DNA of 54,615 nt from the NCBI RefSeq assembly GCF_029937855.1, contig NZ_JAPYPC010000005.1:1-54615 (forward strand), read 5' to 3'. This stretch comes from Christiangramia sp. (GTDB taxonomy: Bacteria; Bacteroidota; Bacteroidia; Flavobacteriales; Flavobacteriaceae). Numbering within the stretch: the first letter of the stretch is position 1; every line of letters begins with the position of its first letter. This document shows positions 1 through 9,222 of this stretch, piece by piece. Both the position numbers and the translations under genes were made by a program. The notes under the pieces are model-generated. The model did not search any database. It was given only the letters and a program-made list of their open reading frames with translations, and was not told the origin of the DNA.

Positions 1-1014
1 TTTGTTTACCACGTCTTTCCATTTCCTCGCCATTGCGAGTGCAACGCGCCACTGTTCCTTTCCGGGGTTTTGTACGGGTTCTTCAGGAATATAATCTCCA
101 TAGTAGATGATAATGGGAATTTCAGTCAGGCGTTTAAACTCAGCCATGGGGACACCGCGGGCACTTAGTTCTCCGCCAAGATAAGGCATTGGCTCCGGCA
201 CTTCGCCTTCAGGAAAAACGAAATTACTTCCGGGTTCATAAGAGGCAATCGCCTTAATACTATAGGTTTTCAGAGCGGTTATCCAGCCCTGGCCGCCACT
301 ATGTGAATGCGTAACCAGCACTGCGGGGCCTGTTTTTTCGAATAATTCTGAAACAGCATCAATATTCACATCGATCTCCAATGGGCCGGTATCCGGTGTG
401 ATCTGCCTGAAGAATTGTTCTACAGCTTCAGGTTCTTTGGAGAACTGGATACCGGGATAAAAATCGGGCCATAGTCCCAATCTAAAAATCCCAAACCAGA
501 GTTGGTCATCCGTTGCAGCTGTAATGGTGGTTGGTTTTGTGCTGCGTCCCGCTTTCCCGCGCCTGGGCTGATCGATTAGATAAACCGGAAAACCTTTCCG
601 CAGAAATAGCGTCTGAAATCCTTCCCTGCCATCGGGCGTGGTTTGCCAGGTTTTCATAGACTGGCCGTAGCCGTGCCAGAAAACAAGGGGAAGCTTCCGC
701 GCTTTTACAGGTTTTTGATAAAAAACAAAAGCGTGGTCCCCGTGCAGGGTCTGGCCCTCTGTACTTTGATTGCCCGGATTAAACGCACCGTGCGCGATGG
801 GATCAAAAGTTCCCGGACTCGTTTTTACGGTACCTCCCACAGCGAAACTTCCCTGTTCTTCGATAATCAATTGATCATTCTTTTTTATTCCGCAGGAAAT
901 CGTTATCAAGATTAACAGCAACATTAAAAATCCTTTGAAGCTTTTACCCTGTATGCTTTCGGCTAAACCTTTAAGAGAAAAATCTAAATTATCTTGCTTT
1001 TTAAATAGTTTCAT
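1..1014 (-). CDS. Alpha/beta-fold hydrolase, predicted lipoprotein (3' end missing)
   Basis: The reading frame enters from the left edge and is open for 338 codons, so the C-terminus is outside the window. The protein has a hydrophobic N-terminus ending in a lipobox (LITISC, Cys41), an oxyanion-type FWHGYG segment near residue 112, and a nucleophile elbow THSHSGG with Ser239, all typical of alpha/beta hydrolases. The catalytic Asp and His presumably lie nearer the C-terminus. The first ATG is at 1014; a second ATG at 924 would put the signal peptide directly at the N-terminus, as expected for a lipoprotein, and is a credible alternative start. Probably anchored in the periplasm or outer membrane and acting on an ester; the substrate is unknown. 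Confidence 0.8.
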   Translation of the reverse strand, partial: MKLFKKQDNLDFSLKGLAESIQGKSFKGFLMLLLILITISCGIKKNDQLIIEEQGSFAVGGTVKTSPGTFDPIAHGAFNPGNQSTEGQTLHGDHAFVFYQKPVKARKLPLVFWHGYGQSMKTWQTTPDGREGFQTLFLRKGFPVYLIDQPRRGKAGRSTKPTTITAATDDQLWFGIFRLGLWPDFYPGIQFSKEPEAVEQFFRQITPDTGPLEIDVNIDAVSELFEKTGPAVLVTHSHSGGQGWITALKTYSIKAIASYEPGSNFVFPEGEVPEPMPYLGGELSARGVPMAEFKRLTEIPIIIYYGDYIPEEPVQNPGKEQWRVALAMARKWKDVVNK

Positions 1015-1162
1015 TATCTGCTCTTTACATTTTAATCTTTCTAATATCAAATATCATTCTATTATAAAGTTTTTTGAATATCCAGAAAACTGTTTTCCTA
1101 ACCATTTTTACTGATTGGCTTCCATTTTCAATTTAGAACTTACTATCCTTCAGTTATTTGAT

Positions 1163-3361
1163 TTAAAGATTTAACCAATAGGTAAACTTTAAGTTAATAG
1201 ATCTGTATCTCGGTTCAAACCGGTTTGTGAAATAATTATCATTATATACCAGAAAAAGGTCTGATAACGGGGCGAACCGCCACTGTAGCCTGGAGTTGAT
1301 CCCTAAATTTTCCCGCTGATTGCTGTACTGTACCAAAGTTGACCAGAACAGATTTTTGGTAAAAGTCACCTCAGCCTGGGGAGAGACCAGCCAGATATCG
1401 GCATCTGCGTAGGGTTGCGGTAACCTGATACCGTCATAATTCACCGCCAGGTTTAACTGTACCCAGGGCTGAAATCTATACCCGGCCCGGATACCCGCAC
1501 CATAGCTTTCCCCATTAAAGAATCCACCTGCGGAAACTTCACCGCCATAGGTAAACAATTTTGAAAGGTTGGATTGATATTTCAGAGTGCCTTGCGTAAA
1601 ACGGTATCCCCGGTTCCCCGGGAGCGGTTCGGCGCCCTGGCTTCGTGTAGGATCAAAAGGATTGGCCAGAAATATATAGTTATTGATAATTTGGGCTTCT
1701 AAAACAGATTGGTCTTTGAACTCCGCGTCCCAGGAAAACCTGAAGAACTGGTCAGTATTCTGATAATTAAGTGTGGGCCTCCAGAAAAGCACCGATAGCC
1801 CGCCAAACGAATGACGGTTAATGTTTCCGGAATCCGGATAAAAATTTCTCGTTGCGGAGAGCCCGTTTTTAATGATATCCTTCCTGGGAACAAAACCAAG
1901 ATCTGCCCGGTATTCCTCATCAACATAAACGAGATCTGCTGCAAATCGCCAGTTCCTGGTATTGCGTACGATAAAAGCCTGAGTAGAAAAATTTCCTTTG
2001 CTGTCATCAGGCTGGAAAGATTTATGCACGTAGAAATTACCGGTCCAGACGTTATCCGGGGAAGCCAGGTCATAATCTATTCCTATTACCCTGTTGTAAC
2101 GCTCTTTTGGATCAAGAAAATCGTAGTCGTCAAATGTCTGCCTGTTCACCACGAAGAATCCCAGATTTGATCTGGAAAACATTTTTTTCTGAAAAGCGAG
2201 CATCGAATTATTAAATGAAGCGATCTCGTTCTCACGATCTGCCGCAGTTTGCAGATTTAAAAATCCGAGTCTCCAATCCTGGTCCAGTTTTCCGCTTAAA
2301 CGCACACCGCCCAGGATTTGGTTCTCGATACGGTTGCCTTCAGGATCCCTGGCTATTCCTATTCTTCTGGAAAAGAAAGGACGGTCATCCCTGCCACTTC
2401 CGTAATTTGAAAAAAGATCGGCGTTATCAATAAAAAACTGACGCTTTTCAGGAAGGAATACCTCAAACCGGGTGAGGTTGGTGAAAATATCATCTACCTC
2501 CACATTGGAAAAATCCGGATTAATAGTGATATCGAGGTTCATTCCGTTGCTGACCGCGATTTTGGCGTCCCCGCCTACTTTAAAGTCTAAATTGGAATTA
2601 TCTGCGGCATAATCTTTTTCCGCCAGTGTATTCACATAGGGTATCAAAGCCAGGAGTGTCCTGGAGCGCCCCAGCGGCTTTTCAAAAACCAGTTCGTTCA
2701 TATAGGCAAGGCTGGAGAGCATTTGGTTTTGAGGCACCCGGGCAGAAGTACTTTGTTCGTTGGTCTGCAGGTCCCATCTATAAGCCCTGAACCTCCAGCT
2801 TTGACTTTCTTCCACAAATTTTAATGAAGTGAACGGGATGGCTATTTCCAGCACATAATGGTCATCATACATCTGGCTTTCTGCCTGCCAATTATTGTCC
2901 CAGGTAGTGTTAAATGCCGAACCGCCTTCGGAAACAAGACCTTCCCGCTGTACCCCATAAGGTGTCACCCCAAACACAAAGGCGTTTGCGCCATCACTAA
3001 ATGTATCGAACAAAAAAGAAATATTATCATTACTGGTTCCCCCGAAATCCCTTTTCAGGGAGGAAACCACATAATTGCCACTTTTCGCATCGGCTCGTAC
3101 ACCTATATACAGGTTCAGCTCATCATAAAGGATTTTGACCGTTGTTTGGGACACCGCCCTTACGGAGTCGGTTGGGAAAAATTGAAAGAAATTGTCAAGC
3201 GAATCTGCTTCTTCCCAAACCTGCTCATCCAGAATTCCATCCAGTTCTATAAAATCATTTATATATTTTACCTGAATGGATCTTTCGGTATTTTGAGCAT
3301 AACCAAAAATGCCGGAAAATAACAGCAAAACAAAAAGAGTTAATTCGAACTTTTTAGGCAT
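1163..3361 (-). CDS. DUF5916 outer-membrane protein with CBM9-like N-terminal domain
   Basis: About 732 residues. A signal peptide (cleavage near YAQ) is followed by a CBM9-like sugar-binding fold recognisable from the IELDGILDEQVWEEAD segment, then a long aromatic-rich beta-strand region matching DUF5916, a Bacteroidota family predicted to form an outer-membrane barrel. An upstream ATG exists at 3379, but it overlaps the -7 promoter element at 3377-3384, so transcripts would begin downstream of it and the ATG at 3361 is the better start. The gene stands alone and is divergent from the AraC gene at 3510. Function is not established for the family; a role in binding or passage of an extracellular polymer or peptide is inferred from its architecture. 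Confidence 0.82.
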   Translation of the reverse strand: MPKKFELTLFVLLLFSGIFGYAQNTERSIQVKYINDFIELDGILDEQVWEEADSLDNFFQFFPTDSVRAVSQTTVKILYDELNLYIGVRADAKSGNYVVSSLKRDFGGTSNDNISFLFDTFSDGANAFVFGVTPYGVQREGLVSEGGSAFNTTWDNNWQAESQMYDDHYVLEIAIPFTSLKFVEESQSWRFRAYRWDLQTNEQSTSARVPQNQMLSSLAYMNELVFEKPLGRSRTLLALIPYVNTLAEKDYAADNSNLDFKVGGDAKIAVSNGMNLDITINPDFSNVEVDDIFTNLTRFEVFLPEKRQFFIDNADLFSNYGSGRDDRPFFSRRIGIARDPEGNRIENQILGGVRLSGKLDQDWRLGFLNLQTAADRENEIASFNNSMLAFQKKMFSRSNLGFFVVNRQTFDDYDFLDPKERYNRVIGIDYDLASPDNVWTGNFYVHKSFQPDDSKGNFSTQAFIVRNTRNWRFAADLVYVDEEYRADLGFVPRKDIIKNGLSATRNFYPDSGNINRHSFGGLSVLFWRPTLNYQNTDQFFRFSWDAEFKDQSVLEAQIINNYIFLANPFDPTRSQGAEPLPGNRGYRFTQGTLKYQSNLSKLFTYGGEVSAGGFFNGESYGAGIRAGYRFQPWVQLNLAVNYDGIRLPQPYADADIWLVSPQAEVTFTKNLFWSTLVQYSNQRENLGINSRLQWRFAPLSDLFLVYNDNYFTNRFEPRYRSINLKFTYWLNL

Positions 3362-3376
3362 TTTAATTCTTTCCTG

Positions 3377-3384
3377 CAAATTTA
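3377..3384 (-). promoter_or_regulatory. Bacteroidota -7 promoter element
   Basis: TAAATTTG on the minus strand matches the TAnnTTTG consensus of the Bacteroidota primary sigma factor. It lies 16 bases before the ATG at 3361 and decides the start of the DUF5916 gene. I see no clear -33 TTG. Confidence 0.5.
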
Positions 3385-3482
3385 GACTGCAAAACCCCCG
3401 CGCCCTGTACCCGGATTACGGAAATCCTTACCTTGATTACGGTTTTCAAAAAAAGCTTTTGATTTGCTTGGTATCAATGCCT

Positions 3483-3490
3483 TATCTTTG
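3483..3490 (+). promoter_or_regulatory. Bacteroidota -7 promoter element
   Basis: TATCTTTG matches TAnnTTTG and sits 20 bases before the AraC-family start codon. Several TTG triplets 16-21 bases upstream could serve as the -33 element. Confidence 0.55.
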
Positions 3491-3509
3491 ATTAAACTTT
3501 TATTTCGAA

Positions 3510-4421
3510 ATGAAGAACATACTACATATTGAAACCATAGGCGATTATTTTTCGCTTCGAAAACAGGAAGTGCTTCATCCTTTGGTGGGCATCGTTGATT
3601 TTAACCAGGTAGAACCGGAAGCAAAGAAAGCATCCGGTTATGATGCTTTTAAATTTGAGTGTTATGCCATTTTCCTGAAAGATGCAAAGGGATGCAAAAT
3701 GAAATATGGCGGCAAAGCATATGACTATGATGAAGGCACCCTTGTTTTTATCGGGCCAGGCCAGACCATAGAACTTGGCGGTTATGAACCCGGTCATGTT
3801 CCAAAAGGCTATGCACTCCTTTTTCATCCCGATCTTTTACTGGGAAGTTCTATGAGCAGGAAAATTCATGATTATAATTTTTTCGCCTATTCGGTAAACG
3901 AGGCTTTGCACCTTTCTGCCAAAGAGCGGAAAGTGATTTTAAGTCTGCTTGAAAAAATACAGTTTGAACTGGAACAAAACCTGGACAGGCACAGCAAAAA
4001 ACTGATCGTTTCCAATATTGAACTTTTCCTGGATTATTGTGTGCGTTTTTACGACCGCCAATTTTTGATCCGGGAATTCGAAAATCAAGGCTCCCTGGAA
4101 AAATTCAATGATCTGCTGAACGAATATTTCCTATCTGATAAAGCACAAAAATACGGGACACCTTCAGTGGCCTATTTTGCAGAGAAACTTCATCTTTCAC
4201 CAAACTATTTTGGAGATCTGGTTAAAAAGGAAACCGGAAAATCTGCGCAGGAGCACATTCAGAATAAATTGATCGAAGAAGCAAAAGAAAAAGTTTTTGA
4301 CGCTGAAAAATCTATAAGCCAGATCGCTTATGAATTAGGTTTTAAATATCCACAACATTTCAACAGGATGTTTAAGAAGAATACCGGTTATACTCCCAAT
4401 GAATACAGGTCGTTGAATTAA
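3510..4421 (+). CDS. AraC-family transcriptional regulator
   Basis: A 303-residue cytosolic protein. Residues about 20-180 form a cupin-like sensor region (RhaS/AraC-type), and about 200-300 carry two helix-turn-helix motifs, with ISQIAYELGFKYPQHFNRMF and NTGYTPNEYR as the classic second HTH and C-terminal signature. It is transcribed divergently from the DUF5916 gene with about 150 bases between them, and upstream of a TPR histidine kinase. Divergent orientation suggests that it may regulate its neighbour, which is inference. No amidase or kinase domain is attached. Confidence 0.9.
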   Translation: MKNILHIETIGDYFSLRKQEVLHPLVGIVDFNQVEPEAKKASGYDAFKFECYAIFLKDAKGCKMKYGGKAYDYDEGTLVFIGPGQTIELGGYEPGHVPKGYALLFHPDLLLGSSMSRKIHDYNFFAYSVNEALHLSAKERKVILSLLEKIQFELEQNLDRHSKKLIVSNIELFLDYCVRFYDRQFLIREFENQGSLEKFNDLLNEYFLSDKAQKYGTPSVAYFAEKLHLSPNYFGDLVKKETGKSAQEHIQNKLIEEAKEKVFDAEKSISQIAYELGFKYPQHFNRMFKKNTGYTPNEYRSLN

Positions 4422-4603
4422 CATATTAAGAAAAATGACTTAAAATTAAGGAGGTTTTCATTCTTTCAAAAATTCCTATTCTTTGTCTGCAGTCAAAAGA
4501 ACTTTATCATATCCATCGCTTTACTTATTTTAAAAATAATTAATGGGCAATAAAAGAATAGAACCTTGCCTAAAATAAAATTTTTCATTAATAATACACT
4601 ATA

Positions 4604-4615
4604 AAACAGCTGTTT
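4604..4615. promoter_or_regulatory. 12-bp perfect palindrome upstream of histidine kinase
   Basis: AAACAGCTGTTT reads the same on both strands and lies about 40 bases before the TTG start of the kinase gene. It could be an operator half-site pair; nothing else supports this and a single palindrome of this length can arise by chance. Confidence 0.2.
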
Positions 4616-4656
4616 AGTTGTATATTCCCTTTTCCATCAAAGATTTATAGAAAACC

Positions 4657-6615
4657 TTGATCTTCATAGAAAATAATATTTTAAGGCTGGTTTTTATCTT
4701 CTTTTTGAGCTTTCCTGTTAATGGGCAGATCTTTGATTTTTCACAGCAAGATCCTTATAAAAAAGTGTTTGTAGAAACTGATGCTTTTGATGCATCGTAT
4801 TTGCAGGAACTGGAAGATGCTCTCAAAATAGTAAAGCAGGACACGGTTTATTATAATATACTAAATGATCTGGCTTATTACTGGCATACACGTAATTTAG
4901 TAACAGCCCTAAAATTCACACGGAAAGGACTGAAGCTAACCTCCCAAAAAAAAGATTCTCTATGGCATGGAAAATTTCGGATTACCCAGGGCGCTATCTT
5001 ATTAAGACAGGAAAAACTTGATGCCGCTGAAGTAGTTTTAAAAACTGCTGAAAGAAAGGTGGAAAAAATAGAACTGCCACTTTTGTTTACCCAATTGGGA
5101 TATGTATATGAACGGCGCGGAAAACTAGATCTTGCTGCAGATTATGCTATGAAATCACTGGCGCTAGGGGAAGAAATTAATGATGATTGGGCCCGGGGAA
5201 TGGCCTATAGCGATCTTAGCAACCTTTTTTGGAAACAGGGAAAATACGACGAGGGTCTTAAATATGGGCTTATGTCCCTGTCTTTTTTTGAACGTAGGAA
5301 TATCGAAGACCTTGACTATGATTTTACGCTTTATATCGTTGGAAATAATTACCTAAGCCTCGAAAAATATGAAGAGGCTATGGATTATTATTTGCGCGCT
5401 ATAACAATTGGGGAGCGTTATGGCTTCTATAATAATTTAAGCGATGTTTATATTTCCCTCGTAGCTCTTTACGATATTTTAGATGATTTTGAAAATGCTG
5501 AAAAAGCCGGAGAGAATGCTATTAAATACGCTTATCTTTTAGATAACTCCTTTATGTTAATGCGGTCTTATCTTTCAGTCGGGGAATTACAAATCCAGAA
5601 CCAGGATTATTCTGCTGCCATAGAGAATATAGAAAAATCTATAGCTGTAGCTACCCCAAATTTTGGAGATCATTTTTTCCTAAGTAAAGCTTATAACAAT
5701 CTGGGTATGGCTTATGCGGGTAATGAACAATATAAAGAGGCTTATGCAGCCTTCTCCAAATATGATTCCATCAGTAGTCTTGTTTTTACTGCAGAAGCAG
5801 ACCAGCGTATTGCCCAACTGGAGACCCAGTTTAATGTGGCGCAAAAGGAAAATACGATACAGCAGCAGGGAAATCGGCTTATCCAGCAAAGAACCCGGCA
5901 AAATCTTATAAGCCTGGTGGCCGTCTTATTATTTCTTACTCTTACAGTTTTACTGGTTGCTTTTTTTAATAACCGCAGGAAGAATAGACTTTTGGCAGAA
6001 CAAAACCGGGAAAAAGAATTTCTTTTAAAGGAAATACATCACCGGGTGAAGAATAATCTCCAGATTGTTTCCAGTTTGCTCGCCCTTCAAACTGCACAAA
6101 CAAATAATCCAACGGTGGTAAGTGCAATGAAGGAGAGCCAGAACAGGGTATATTCTATGAGTATGATACACCAGCGTCTCTACCAGAAAGAACATCTCTC
6201 CTCTATAGAAATGAAAGATTACTTAAAAAATCTTGGAAGTCACATTCTGGAATCGTTTGGGTTGGAAGATCGAATACAAATAGTCTGTCACTTCCAGGAG
6301 TTGCATCTGGATGTAGATACGGCGGTGCCTTTAGGGCTTATAATTAACGAATTGATCACGAACAGTCTTAAATATGCCTTCCCGAATAATCGGAAAGGGA
6401 AGATATATATCGATCTTTCCAGGGAAGCTTCAGGCATTCTAAAGCTGGAAGTAAAAGATAACGGATTGGGTAGCTTGGCTGATGAGCCCGCTAAAGGCAC
6501 AGGCTTTGGTAAAAAGCTTATAGAATTACTTACCCGGCAGTTAGATGGCAGCTTTAAAGTGAATACTACAGCAGGCACTCAATATCTCTTTTTATTTAAG
6601 CTGCATCGCATGTAG
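4657..6615 (+). CDS. TPR-containing sensor histidine kinase (HisKA_2 type)
   Basis: 652 residues. Signal peptide (about 1-23), tetratricopeptide repeats from about 60 to 370, a short coiled coil, one membrane helix (about 416-437), then a HisKA_2 dimerisation/phosphoacceptor helix with EIHHRVKNNLQ (His461/462) and an HATPase domain with N box NELITNSLKY, DNGLG and GTGFGKKL. The start is TTG: a TAG stop lies three codons upstream and no ATG precedes the signal peptide. The TPR part should be periplasmic. In Flavobacteriia such kinases commonly pair with LytTR response regulators, and one lies at 11111-11857, beyond an accessory cluster. Partnership is inferred. Confidence 0.9.
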   Translation: MIFIENNILRLVFIFFLSFPVNGQIFDFSQQDPYKKVFVETDAFDASYLQELEDALKIVKQDTVYYNILNDLAYYWHTRNLVTALKFTRKGLKLTSQKKDSLWHGKFRITQGAILLRQEKLDAAEVVLKTAERKVEKIELPLLFTQLGYVYERRGKLDLAADYAMKSLALGEEINDDWARGMAYSDLSNLFWKQGKYDEGLKYGLMSLSFFERRNIEDLDYDFTLYIVGNNYLSLEKYEEAMDYYLRAITIGERYGFYNNLSDVYISLVALYDILDDFENAEKAGENAIKYAYLLDNSFMLMRSYLSVGELQIQNQDYSAAIENIEKSIAVATPNFGDHFFLSKAYNNLGMAYAGNEQYKEAYAAFSKYDSISSLVFTAEADQRIAQLETQFNVAQKENTIQQQGNRLIQQRTRQNLISLVAVLLFLTLTVLLVAFFNNRRKNRLLAEQNREKEFLLKEIHHRVKNNLQIVSSLLALQTAQTNNPTVVSAMKESQNRVYSMSMIHQRLYQKEHLSSIEMKDYLKNLGSHILESFGLEDRIQIVCHFQELHLDVDTAVPLGLIINELITNSLKYAFPNNRKGKIYIDLSREASGILKLEVKDNGLGSLADEPAKGTGFGKKLIELLTRQLDGSFKVNTTAGTQYLFLFKLHRM

Positions 6616-6662
6616 TTTATCCTGGCTTAAAAGTTTCTTTTTAAACAGGAATTTACTCATAT

Positions 6663-6910
6663 TCAATAATTTTTAAGTTCCTTGGTAATCAGATTTTCTA
6701 GTCCTTCGGCCCTTGAAATAAATTGGGTGCTTACGTAATCAATATATAGAATTCGGTATCATCTGCAATGCGATTTAAATCAAAACTTACTAGAGAATAT
6801 GATAGGTTCAGATTCAGTGAACTAGAAATATCAGAATTTTCCGATTTACACGCAGCCAGTATCGAAATGAGTATTACGGTTACAATTAGGATAAAACGGT
6901 TTTTATTCAT
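6663..6910 (-). pseudogene. Small lipoprotein gene, apparently frameshifted
   Basis: From the ATG at 6910 the frame encodes a lipoprotein signal with lipobox SILAAC (Cys21) and continues for 59 codons to a TAA at 6731-6733. Directly after a TATATATT stretch, the alternative frame continues in coding style (sense STQFISRAEG, then ENLITKELKNY) to a TGA at 6663-6665. Removing one TA dinucleotide would join both halves into an 81-residue protein. This looks like a two-base slippage, a sequencing error, or a real 59-residue product. The family is not recognised. It follows the minus-strand NTF2-like cluster but has its own upstream gap. Confidence 0.5.
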
Positions 6911-6956
6911 TTAGCTTTTTTTAAATATGGCTTTAACCGACATTAAATAGATACCA

Positions 6957-7796
6957 TTATTTACTCGTGGCATCGGCCAGTTTTTTGGTATCCACATACT
7001 GCTGAAAGCCCATTATTTTCCCGTTTTTAAGCGTCCAGAGATGGGCCACCTGTGCATTAAAGGTGTTACCGGTTTCTTTCACTTTTGCATCATAGCGCAG
7101 TGTTGCCAGGACTTTGTTATCGCTCATTTCGTGCAGCTCAATATCTTCCAGTTTAAAATAATCGTATTCCGCGCCAACCCTTGCAAAAACACCATTCAAA
7201 ACAGCATCGGGTCCTATATATGGGTTGCCGTCTGCATAGGCATTTCCTTCGGCTTCCATCCAGACCACCTTTTCATCAAGAGCGGCCAGAACAACAGGGA
7301 TATCCCCTGCGGAAAAGGCTTGGTAGAGACCGTCAACAATATCTTTATTATTTGTAGTTTCAGTAAAACGATAGCTCTTATCAATTTTCCATTGGCCTTC
7401 AACATTTTTCAGGGTGTTCACAAATGTGCCTTTTTGAATCATTTGTGGTTCATCAATTTTGGTAAAGACAAAAGCGCCACTAACAAACTTAAAATCCTTA
7501 TTCAAGGCTTGTTCTTCTATAGTTTTTAGAGTGATTTCGTAATCTCCATTATCAAATGTGGCATTGTATTGTTCTTTAACATTATTAAGTCCGGCTACCA
7601 TACTGCCGTCTGAATTCCGGATGGAAATATCATCTGTATATAAAGCGTTCAAATTACCGGAATCACCTGTATTTATAGTTTTGATATAGAGTTTATGTAA
7701 TTCTTCTACCGCTGTACTTTGAGCATTTGTTTGAAAGGAAAATATTGAAACAAAAAAAGCGAGTAAAATGCTGTAAATAATTTTTTGACTGTTCAT
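6957..7796 (-). CDS. Exported protein with two NTF2-like (SnoaL/DUF4440) domains
   Basis: 279 residues with a clear signal peptide (cleavage near TNAQS). Two consecutive NTF2-like folds follow: about 30-145, beginning ELHKLYIKTINTGD and containing LYTDDISIRN, and about 150-275, beginning IVDGLYQAFSAGD with the VVWMEAEGN strand and HLWTLKNGKI near the end. These resemble SnoaL-like/DUF4440 proteins, a family of small isomerase, cyclase or binding folds. No catalytic residues can be assigned with certainty. It is the last gene of a minus-strand series running from 10986, 54 bases after the RidA gene. Periplasmic location is predicted. The substrate is unknown. Confidence 0.78.
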   Translation of the reverse strand: MNSQKIIYSILLAFFVSIFSFQTNAQSTAVEELHKLYIKTINTGDSGNLNALYTDDISIRNSDGSMVAGLNNVKEQYNATFDNGDYEITLKTIEEQALNKDFKFVSGAFVFTKIDEPQMIQKGTFVNTLKNVEGQWKIDKSYRFTETTNNKDIVDGLYQAFSAGDIPVVLAALDEKVVWMEAEGNAYADGNPYIGPDAVLNGVFARVGAEYDYFKLEDIELHEMSDNKVLATLRYDAKVKETGNTFNAQVAHLWTLKNGKIMGFQQYVDTKKLADATSK

Positions 7797-7850
7797 GATT
7801 TCTAAAATTTTTGGTTGTCTTTTTGAATTTTAAGTGTATTGTTTTGTCTA

Positions 7851-8252
7851 TTATAATATATGCGCTTCCAGTTCTATCTCTATCAGAAATTCGGGGAGTG
7901 CAAGTTCATTTACTCCAAGCCATGAACCGGTAGGAAAATGGCTGGTATAAATTTCTTTTCTATAGTCCGCAACTTCTAAGAATTTAGCCATGTTGGTGGT
8001 AAATATGTTTTCTACCACTACATCTTCAAAGCTACAGGCAAAGTGTTCCAGTATCTTTTCCAGATCTGAATAGCAATTTTTCATCTGCTGCTTAAGATCA
8101 TTTACAGCAGTGGGATTGCCTTCATCATCCATGCTTACTGCCCCAGAAATTTTTATACTATTACCAATTTTTACGGCATGTGAATAGCCATAGGCTCTTT
8201 CTGTTTCCGGACGAAGTAGAAAATAATCGGGTTTTTGAATGTTTTTATTCAT
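7851..8252 (-). CDS. RidA family protein
   Basis: 133 residues matching the Rid/YjgF trimeric fold, with the SHAVKIGNSIKISGAV start strand, the central NCYSDLEKILEHFACSFEDVV helix/strand pair and a C-terminal strand rich in acidic residues (EIELEAHIL). Canonical RidA proteins hydrolyse reactive imine/enamine intermediates using an Arg near residue 105. Here the equivalent region (TGSWLGVNELALPEFLIEIE) lacks that Arg, so this is more likely a Rid subgroup with another activity, related to Rid5-7 types. No signal peptide. It starts two bases after the stop of the reductase gene at 8255, so the two are surely co-transcribed. Confidence 0.85.
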   Translation of the reverse strand: MNKNIQKPDYFLLRPETERAYGYSHAVKIGNSIKISGAVSMDDEGNPTAVNDLKQQMKNCYSDLEKILEHFACSFEDVVVENIFTTNMAKFLEVADYRKEIYTSHFPTGSWLGVNELALPEFLIEIELEAHIL

Positions 8253-8254
8253 GA

Positions 8255-9193
8255 TTAAGAGTTTTGATAATTATTTAAAGTTTCTTTTACAGGTCTGAAT
8301 TGCACTCCCAAATCAGTTTTTGCCAGATTGTTCTTATAGATGATCTGTGCATTTTCTTTTGGCTCCCGTTTATTTAACATCTCGTGGATATCAGATACCT
8401 TATAAGATTCACTTGTTAAGAGATAGTCTTTTCCGTGCAATCCTTTGGTAGTCGCTGCTTTATATACTGCTTTTGCTACATCTTCAACATCAACTACCGC
8501 AAAGGCCAAATTCTTATCATAAAATGACTGAAATAATTCATCGGGGGCTATCTTATTTTTTATAAGAAACTGCACCCCCTTAGAAGTAGATTCACGGGTA
8601 GAGAGTGATTTTCCCATAACCATCACGGGTGAGACTGAAACAATTTCAAAAGGAAGATCCTTATTTTTTTTTATGAATGTCTCTACCACCTGGTTAGCAA
8701 TGAACTTTGCCTGGCAATACGGATGGCTTTCTGGACTGCTGAACCGCAGCTCCTGCTCATCAAAAATATCCTCAGCGCTTTTACCCGCTGCGGGAAGTGG
8801 AAAATTGGTGTTCCAGGCCGCTACCGATGCAAGAAATAATACTTTCTTAACATGGGACACTTCTGAAACAGCTTCAAGAAAATTCGTGGTGCCCTTTATA
8901 GTAGGATCCAACAGTTCGGTTTTCGCGTCCCGAACGTTCAGCCGGAATGGAGTGCCACTATGTACCATGATTTCACAGTCTTCAATAAAATGGTTTAAGG
9001 CTTTCCGGTCTTCAAGTTTTAAACGCTGAATATTAATATTCTCTGAGTTTTTAAATTTAAAAAGGTGTTCATATTTTTCACTCCGCTTAATATCGGTTAC
9101 AGATACTTTTACCCGGTATCCTTCTTTCAGAAATTTCTTTGTGATATAGCTTCCTATGAAACCAGCGCCACCAACAACTCCTATAGCTTTCAT
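8255..9193 (-). CDS. NAD(P)-dependent epimerase/reductase (extended SDR)
   Basis: 312 residues. The Rossmann motif GGAGFIGSY (residues 8-16) and the catalytic pair YxxxK in HPYCQAKFI define an extended short-chain dehydrogenase, closest in style to dihydroflavonol-4-reductase-like enzymes that reduce carbonyls with NADPH. No signal peptide, so it is cytosolic. It sits between an exported NTF2-like gene and RidA with gaps of 29 and 2 bases. The surrounding exported proteins and the RidA partner suggest a small metabolic or detoxification module, but the substrate cannot be told from sequence. Confidence 0.85.
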   Translation of the reverse strand: MKAIGVVGGAGFIGSYITKKFLKEGYRVKVSVTDIKRSEKYEHLFKFKNSENINIQRLKLEDRKALNHFIEDCEIMVHSGTPFRLNVRDAKTELLDPTIKGTTNFLEAVSEVSHVKKVLFLASVAAWNTNFPLPAAGKSAEDIFDEQELRFSSPESHPYCQAKFIANQVVETFIKKNKDLPFEIVSVSPVMVMGKSLSTRESTSKGVQFLIKNKIAPDELFQSFYDKNLAFAVVDVEDVAKAVYKAATTKGLHGKDYLLTSESYKVSDIHEMLNKREPKENAQIIYKNNLAKTDLGVQFRPVKETLNNYQNS

Positions 9194-9222
9194 TTTTTAA
9201 CTGGTTTTGTTCTAAGTGATGA

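Noticed and set aside
643-915. Plus-strand reading frame antisense to the hydrolase
   Set aside because: It lies fully opposite a convincing alpha/beta hydrolase and has no recognisable protein features.
2858-3322. Plus-strand frame opposite the DUF5916 gene
   Set aside because: Odd composition, no conserved motif, and overlap with a well-supported gene.
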